Source: Ophiobolus disseminans
Lineage: Eukaryota > Ascomycota > Dothideomycetes > Pleosporales > Phaeosphaeriaceae
Assembly: GCA_010093685.1 (NCBI GenBank)
Contig: MU006218.1
Span: 2,090,476 to 2,154,475, forward strand
Direction: 5' to 3'
Length of the DNA stretch: 64,000 bases
The notes below the pieces were generated by a model. That model ran no database searches and was not told the DNA's origin. It was given only the letters and a program-made list of their open reading frames with translations. A program made the translations under genes and the position numbers. How positions within the stretch are numbered: position 1 is the stretch's first letter; every line of letters begins with the position of its first letter. Below, in pieces: positions 57,825-64,000 of the stretch.

Positions 57825-59150
57825 CTAGTCCAACTGACCAAGGGGTACGGGATAAGGAGAGTTCTTGACAATAAGATGATAGATGTCCTTCAAGCCAAGC
57901 TGGCGTATGAAGTTCTCATGCTTCTGTCGAGGAAGCAGCTTTGTGAAGCCATCAGCAGGCATGTCAGCAGTAGGCTTCCACTCAACAGTGATTCTTCCAG
58001 CATCCACTTCCTGGCGAAGCCACATTTGATGGATATCAACATGGCGAAGCTTTGTTTGGATGCGATCAGCGTCGCCTTCAACAAGGCGTACAGTCTGAGC
58101 ATTGTCACACCAAAGAGCCTTCTTGGTGTGAAGTATGAAGCCAATATTGCGGCAAAAGCGGTCCCAGTATTGAGACTCAACACCAGCAGCAGAGAGTGCA
58201 TATAGCTCTGCCTCAGTGGTGGATCGGGTGACGGATCGCAGCACAGTGGCTTTCCAGTCAATAGGCATGCCATAGAGCATGAAGATGTACCCGGCAGATG
58301 ACCGACGAGTTTCAACATCGTCTCCAAATGATGCATCAGCAGCACCAAAGAAGGTGGGAGTAGTTGAGTCGACCTTTGTGGCATAGGCCTGAGTAGGCTC
58401 ACCCCCTCGAGCACTAATGGCAAGGTATTTAGTACCATACAGGTATTGCCACACGTGCTTGATCTCAGAGAGGTGGATTGGTCTAGGATTTATGAGAAAT
58501 CTTGCAAGGATTGAGTAAGCGTGTGCAACGTCAGGTCGTGTCATGACCTCAATGTAGGCCAGGTTGCCTACTAGGCGCTGGTAATTCTTGGTGTTTGAAG
58601 GCTCTGAAACGCCTTCAAAGGGTAGCATCCTTGAGGTGGATGAGAGAGGTGTAGATGGGTATTTTCCATCAGCGCAGATAAGGTCAAACTGAGTGCAGAC
58701 CTTGTTGATGAATGCGTCCTAGATAAGATAGAGCTGGCGGCTAGCAAGGTTGCGCTCAACTCGGATACCAAGGAACCACTTGACATGTCCAATCTGGCGG
58801 AGATTGTAGAGCTTGATGAGCTGTTGTTCAAGCTTGTTGAAATCCTCCTAGTAGTCTGGGTGATGGAGGATAATGATATCATCCACGTAGAAAAAGAGGA
58901 TAACTCTGTCATTCATCCAAAGGCATGGAAATCCATGGACAGGATGTAGGCCAAGCCTACGCAGTGACTCCTGGAAGTGTGTAGCCCACAGGCGTGGAGC
59001 TTCTTTGAGGCCGTAGAGTGCGCGTAGAAGCCGAAGGAGCTGGCCATCTAGTGTTCTCACATGGAGAGTGCGATCTAGAGGAGCATTAAGGAAGGCATTT
59101 GGCACATCGTATTGCATAGCCTTGAGGTTAAACGCATATGCAAGCGCCAT
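57825..59150 (-). pseudogene. Copia reverse transcriptase / RNase H region
   Basis: Minus-strand reading shows RT motifs MQYDVPNAFLNAPLD, RLLRALYGLKEAPRLW and ILFFYVDDIIIL (the YVDD active-site box), then the RNase H part with GAADASFGDDVETRRSSAGY, TRSTTEAELYALSAAG and ADMPADGFTKLLPRQKH. Only about two TAG codons interrupt it (one after HHPDY at 58848-58850, one near 58720). It is much better preserved than the rest of the element. Confidence 0.9.
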
Positions 59151-62100
59151 AAGAGCTTAGAAGAGGCGTGCAGCTAGAGTGGCTGCGTATGTGTCGCTAT
59201 ACTGCTCTTGTAGATCTCTACGGACAACAAGGCGGGCCTTGTGCTTAAGCAGATAACTATCCTCATCGAACTTGTAGGTAAATACCCACATCAAAGGTAT
59301 AGCATCATCAATGTATAAGGCTGTGATATCCGGCTTAGCAAAGGTGCCCTTGTTCCAGCAGTTATTGAACTTAGTGTAAGCAGCAGCTTCAAAATGCGTC
59401 CTATGTAGGTGATTCTTGAGCTCCTTCTAGTGACGTAGTAGAGGGGGCAGGTCATCGCGATGGATGCGTGTAGAATCATGCTTCATCCTAGATTGTGAGG
59501 CAAGAGTGGTAGCCTTATGTGCTTGTGCAATTGTAGCAGCAAATGCATAGTACTTTGTTGAAGGACTAGCCTCAATAAAGTAGGCATAGCGGCGGCGTCT
59601 GCTAGTGATAATGTTGTCCTAGGAGAGATCTGGATCTCGTCGTTGCGGAGCGTTGTTCTGACGTCGATCTGGGATGTATTGCTGATGCATGTTTAGCTCA
59701 CTTGTTAGTATAGCTACTCTGACTGTGTTGTCCTCATCAGTGGCATTATCAAAGTTCTACCCCCTAGGTGTTGTATGCTGAGAGGTCCTTAAAGCAGAGG
59801 ACTCCTGCAATAGCTGTTGTTCTACTAGATTAGGAGAGGGGCTTCGAGTATATGTCTCAAACTGAGCAGGTGTGCTACGAGCAGTAGTCATTGGCGTAGG
59901 CAGTTGTTGGACCTGCTTCTGCAGCGGAGGAGAGGTAGTAGTCTATCGCTGTTGCATTAGCTGTGCAACCACGATAGTATCACTATAGTGTTCCTCCTTA
60001 GGAATATGTGCAGTCTCAATAACATAAGGACTTGCAGGTAGAGTAGACGGCTTATCCTTGTAAAGCTCATCAATGAAACGTACATTACGTACGCGGATGA
60101 CACGATTAGTGGCTAGCAGCTATACTCGATAGATGTTTAAGGCATCATACCCTAGAAGGAAGCCCTCAAAGGTGCGTTCTTCAAGCTTGTCTCCTCTTAG
60201 AAGGTGCTTGTTTAGCACAAATCCACGGCTTCCAATAGCGTAGAGTTAGGAGAGGTCTAGACGTATGCTAGTGACTATCTTATGTAGTGTACGCTAGTCA
60301 ATAGATCTTGTAGGCGTGATGTTGAGTAGCCTAGCTGCAGTGCAGACTAGCTTATTGGCTAAGGTCTTAGGTAGACCAGCATAGATTCGAAGGACTCTGG
60401 CAACTGTAACAATAAGAGCTCCAGCTCGTTCTGCACCCCCTAGCTGTGCAGGAGTGTCTGGCGATCTAACTTCGACCTTAATTCTAGCTGATGTTAGGAC
60501 TTCCTTAGCAGAAGAGCCTAAGTTGGCATCAGCTCGTCTATATCCAACGTCTCTATCTATAAAGACTATAGCTACCTGGTAGCTATATACACGCTTAATC
60601 TTGTTGACTAGGCGTGTAATTGCAGGAACAATAGTAGCCTTCTGTCGATCCTTAAGAGTACATATCTCATAGAGCTTAGTGTACTCACATACTGTATGCA
60701 GTGCCCATACATCACTATTGTAGCATGTTTTACTATGCTTCTAGAGTTAGATGATATCAACAATGATGCGGTAGAATAGGCGGCAAGCCTTGTCAGCTCT
60801 AGGACGGCGGCTAATGTCTTTCTTCATCTTGCCCTAGATGCAAGGGATGCAATTATCATTCTACTGTCTTCTATTGCTATGTGTGCCTACGTTAAGACTA
60901 GTAGTTGAGTCTCGAAGGTGCTTAATAGCCTAGTAGCTTAGGTGTCTAAGCAGCTGATGTACTTGCATAGCAGTGACTGTTTAAGGTAACTTCTCCTAGC
61001 TAGACTTTATAGCCATACTAAGAAGCTTGTGTTAAGGTAGGCGATCGGCTTCAGCCTCCTTAGCGTCTAGCAACTAGTGCCTATGGCTGTAGGCAAGGTT
61101 AGCAACAACGCTAGAGACCTTGTCCTTGTACAGGATGTTGCGGCCTAAGTTAAAATAGATGCCTAAGTGCCGGCAGCGCCTAAGAGCAAAGATGTTTGTA
61201 AGAAATCCTAGCATATATGCTACATGTGTGAGCAGTATGTCCTTTCTTACACTTCCGCGCTTAACGTTGACTATCACCTTTCCCTAGGCATGTACTTAGT
61301 GCGAGGCAGTGCCTGCAAAGACAACGTCAGCGGGTTTAGCGTCTGCAGTCTTAACCTAATTGAAGTAGGTAGAGTTGCAGATGTAGATATTAGATCTAGG
61401 ATTAACTATCTATCGATCCATGAGTGTACTGCCAGCTAGAGCAGCAACCTAAGCGGTGTGAAACGCACTGTTTGCGTAGTAGTCTCTACCTATGTCCGCA
61501 TCATCAATCTGGTCTGCGTTAGGCCAGCGCTCCTGATTTGGAGAGCGGGGTTAGTTTGATCCTTCGGCCTGTTTCTCGGCTGCTACGGAAGCCTTAGACA
61601 CATCAAATGTCTATGCAATGTTATTGTCCTTGTACAGCTTCCTTGTTTTCTTTAAGACCTTAGAATTCTTAAATGCATGAAGGCAATTGCGTGTGCCTAT
61701 CTGACTTAGCTTAATGCCCTCTAGACGTCTCTTTGGATTTAAGGTGTAGCACTTCAAGATGCTATAGAAAAAGCCACATAGACATTTTGCTTTGTTTGGC
61801 CTTAGTTCAGCGACGGCAAGAGAAGGCGGTGTAGGTAGTGTAGGCGGTGTAACATCCTAGGTTGCAAAACTGCTAAGTGTCTTAGTGTGGAGCTGTTTTG
61901 TGGAGATCCACTAGCGATAGCGGTTGATTAATCCTTCCAGTGTTAGAGGATCCTTAACGTCCTCCTCACAGCTAATCATGACTGCAAAATGTTAGCTAGA
62001 CTAGTTAGCATCTCTATGCGCTTAGACAGCTTTAATAAAGGTCTACTATAGGCGGGTACCCTTTATTTCTGCTATGTCCTCTGCCTTGCAGAGTGATGTA

Positions 62101-62790
62101 ATGCGCGAATATTCATTTAACTAGGTGTTAGTACTCTAGTTCTTAGGTTTTAGCTGCACATTCGTGTACAGCGTAGAGAGCTCTAGAACTTGCTGTTGAC
62201 TAGTGATCTTGAAGTGGTCCTAGAGAGTCTTAAGACGTAGACGTACGTCTAGGTCTAGTTTAGTGATGAGGTGTAGCTTTGAGCGAGCCACTGTCCTTAT
62301 AATCTTAAGGTTAACCTCGCCAATAGCCTTGAGTGTAGCCCTTTGGGCATTTGTCTTGATCTCCCACTTTCTCTACTTGCCTTCTAAGGCTTTATCTAAA
62401 GGCTTATCGTTAATTGTTAGAGGTGCTGTTGTAGTGGAAGGGTCGCAATATTCCTACACGCCCTTAACGGTGGCATACTGCTTCTTTATTAAGTACTAGA
62501 GCTTCTAGTCGCTCTGTTTCTCAAGAATAATTAAAGCGCGCGTGATGACATAGTCATCAAACATGCTTAAGGATGCTATAATGGCAAAAAGAGCTGCCTT
62601 ACTAGTCGGCAGAGAAATAATCAAAGGCGTAGCCTTAATAGGTGTGAGAAATAATCTTAAGGAAGATAATGTAATGCGGCAATAACCAGCTCGCAAAATA
62701 GCGTTCTAGATAATTACAGGGACAACGTATATAACGTGTGTTGCAATAGAAAAGAGTGAACAATCTTATTTAAGTATTGCAGCGTAGTGC
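59151..62790 (-). pseudogene. Copia gag-protease-integrase region, heavily RIP-decayed
   Basis: In this stretch no frame stays open beyond about 80 codons, yet minus-strand pieces continue the polyprotein: YKFDEDSYLLKHKARLVVRRD leads directly into RT, and near 62.5 kb gag-like SLPTSKAALFAIIASLSMFDD and KTNAQRATLKAIGEV are seen. Stops are overwhelmingly TAG at Gln/Trp positions. Confidence 0.75.
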
Positions 62791-62810
62791 GGGGATACCG
62801 GGCTCATAAC

Positions 62811-62972
62811 TGTCGGATGTGAGAGACAGGGCAAAAGTGAGAAGAAGGTTGTTGTATTAAGAGAGCTACATAGAGCGATTATATACACAACATAATAAGT
62901 AAGCTAGTGACTAAGAGTCACGTGGAGATGCAGTCTACAGTGTACTATGTGAACTAAGGTGCTAGGCTAACA
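62811..62972 (-). repeat. 5' LTR of the nested copia, RIP-mutated
   Basis: 162 bp, identical in length to its partner. It differs at nine sites, every one a change of CA or TG into TA. It still retains TG...CA ends. Confidence 0.93.
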
Positions 62973-62977
62973 GAACG

Positions 62978-63550
62978 CAGTCTAGCTGCCCGCAGGAACT
63001 TAGGGCATCAGGAGAGGGCGCTGCAATCGCGAGAGCAGCTAGAGGTAGAGAGGCTGAGGGATATGCTGCAAGAGTGGGAGGATAGCTGCCAGTGGTGTCG
63101 CGTCAACGAGTGGGCAGGCGCAAAGCAGCACTAGCTTGCTGACTGCATCTAGGAGCAGGCAGACGACGTGCGGGAGGGGGTAAGGGAAATAAGGAAGAGG
63201 ATACGTTGGGAAAAGTACAGCTGCTGCTTCCAGTGCGGTGTACCGCAGTCCATGTGCGCAAGCTATCGAGAGCGGCCAGACGCAGGGTGGGACAAGATCG
63301 CAGGCGCCCGCTGCCAGTTTGCAGGCGTGTTAGTCGCGTCCGTGACATCGATATAGGTAGTAGGCGATAGTCTGTTCAAGGACTAGGTACAAGCAGAAAT
63401 GGAGAAGGAGGGCATTGAGCAGGGAGAAGAGGAGGTCAGCTTCGATAGGGTGTTGGCGTGGATGGCATCGCTTATCTAATAGGGTAGGATCTAGGGCAAC
63501 AAGATGTGTTGGGTATTTGTAAGGTTTATAACCTTGTTTGCAACACAGTA
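62978..63550 (+). pseudogene. RecQ-type helicase, 3' part
   Basis: The frame interrupted at 57578 resumes exactly here: removing the copia element and one GAACG copy keeps the codon phase. The text is helical and Arg/Glu-rich, then Cys/His-rich (CQWCRVN, then KRIRWEKYSCCFQCGVPQSMC and CQFAGVL), matching the zinc-rich tail of telomere-linked RecQ proteins. Several stops interrupt it, nearly all TAG (for example 63354). It ends near 63550. Confidence 0.8.
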
Positions 63551-63633
63551 AGAGAGCATTACAATAAAGACATGCTGCCTATAGCATCTAATGTTTTCCG
63601 GGTCAACTTACCTGTTGTAAGGAAGTAGATTCC

Positions 63634-63774
63634 TGTTAGATATTAGGGGTGCTGTAAGGCTACTAACACTGAAAGAAACAGAAGGGGCCGGCACAAGCGC
63701 CTTGGCACACTAGTACTAGATCTGACACCTAGTTAAACTCCGCACTTAACCGAGAGAACACTACAATACAACAC
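63634..63774 (+). repeat. Copia LTR (second family), plus orientation
   Basis: A 141-bp TGTTAG...CA sequence, the inverted counterpart of 41249-41788. The LTR keeps TGTTAG where the other copy reads TATTAG. Confidence 0.8.
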
Positions 63775-64000
63775 ATCATCATCAATTTATCTTATCTATT
63801 ATTAGGTCTCAATACCTCATCAAATCTGACAATTAAGAGTCTCACTGCCTTTACTAAAGCTACCACCAAAGCTACCACTAAGGCTACCCACTAAGGCTAC
63901 CTAACAAAAGCTATTCAACAACTACACTATGTCGCTTATTAATTAACGCGATGCAACTGTTATCCTTAGCAACTAGTATAACTAGACTACCTAGCTTACT
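63775..64000 (+). mobile_element. 5' leader and gag start of a copia element, cut by the window edge
   Basis: After the LTR comes a leader with 12-13-bp repeats of AAAGCTACCAC type (63857-63899), then a gag start at 63929 (MSLIN, TAA, RDATVILSN). It contains TAG at three Trp/Gln positions before the window ends. The inverted fragment at 41.2-40 kb carries the same leader and gag start. Confidence 0.75.

Larger units (their letters stand above)
57579..62972 (-). mobile_element. Copia (Ty1-type) LTR retrotransposon, nested in the RecQ gene
   Basis: A 5394-bp element on the minus strand has 162-bp LTRs (57579-57740 and 62811-62972), each TG...CA, and a perfect 5-bp target duplication GAACG (57574-57578 and 62973-62977). 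Next to the 5' LTR, at 62791-62810, lies the complement of the initiator-tRNA-Met anticodon arm (CTCATAAC core), as in copia half-tRNA priming. A polypurine tract borders the 3' LTR. Reverse transcriptase (FFYVDDIII at about 58.9 kb; YDVPNAFLNAPLD) and RNase H (WCDNAQTVRLVEGD, ADMPADGFTKLLP) are nearly open. The 5' two-thirds (gag, protease, integrase, 59.2-62.8 kb) are full of TAG/TAA. It cannot encode an intact polyprotein. Confidence 0.93.

Noticed and set aside
1..64000. CRISPR arrays, rRNA or tRNA genes
   Set aside because: No regularly spaced repeats of CRISPR type and no recognisable rRNA or tRNA genes were seen. The CTCATAAC core near 62.8 kb is a retrotransposon primer site, not a tRNA gene.

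Overview
The window reads as a filamentous ascomycete nuclear chromosome. Genes carry short (about 45-65 bp) GT-AG introns with CTAAC/CTGAC branch points, there are fungal-specific families (fungal transcription factors, DUF924, DUF7580, acuF-type zinc fingers), and repeats carry strong CpA-to-TpA (RIP-like) decay. A Dothideomycete is my best guess; that is inference only.

Region 1 (about 0.2-31.0 kb) is ordinary gene-rich DNA. Its first 20 kb looks like a catabolic cluster: a succinyl-CoA:3-ketoacid CoA-transferase, an iron-containing alcohol dehydrogenase of maleylacetate-reductase-like type, a 3-ketoacyl-CoA thiolase, a PcaB/adenylosuccinate-lyase-superfamily enzyme, a divergent homogentisate-dioxygenase-like enzyme, a class III CoA-transferase, an Odc-type 2-oxodicarboxylate mitochondrial carrier, a C2H2 regulator, a 3-hydroxyisobutyrate-dehydrogenase-like enzyme and a Rossmann oxidoreductase. 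Together they suggest ring cleavage to a C6 keto-dicarboxylate, import into mitochondria, CoA activation and thiolysis. After that come an acidic unknown protein, a cytochrome P450, a DUF924 protein, a MYND-finger gene with a decayed tandem copy, two small ABM/EthD-type proteins and a small membrane protein.

Region 2 (about 31.4-64 kb) is repeat-rich and probably subtelomeric or accessory. It holds a truncated Helitron, an intact divergent gene pair (DUF7580 protein and an acuF-type zinc finger/SGF29-Tudor fusion), a RIP-ruined second pair with the same architecture, copia fragments in inverted orientation 22 kb apart, a hAT transposase relic, a 391-bp hAT-type MITE with an 8-bp target duplication inside a copia LTR, and a FAD-oxidoreductase relic. 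The right end carries a large element of telomere-linked-helicase type: an OrsD/tyrosine-recombinase-like frame (50.4-53.4 kb), an unknown opposite-strand frame (54.5-56.2 kb) and a RecQ helicase (56.4-63.5 kb) split by a 5.4-kb copia element with a perfect 5-bp target duplication. The two LTRs of that copia differ at nine sites, all of CpA-to-TpA type.

Exon joins were checked by hand: for every multi-exon gene presented as intact, the proposed exons sum to a multiple of three. No database search was possible, so family names come from recognised motifs.
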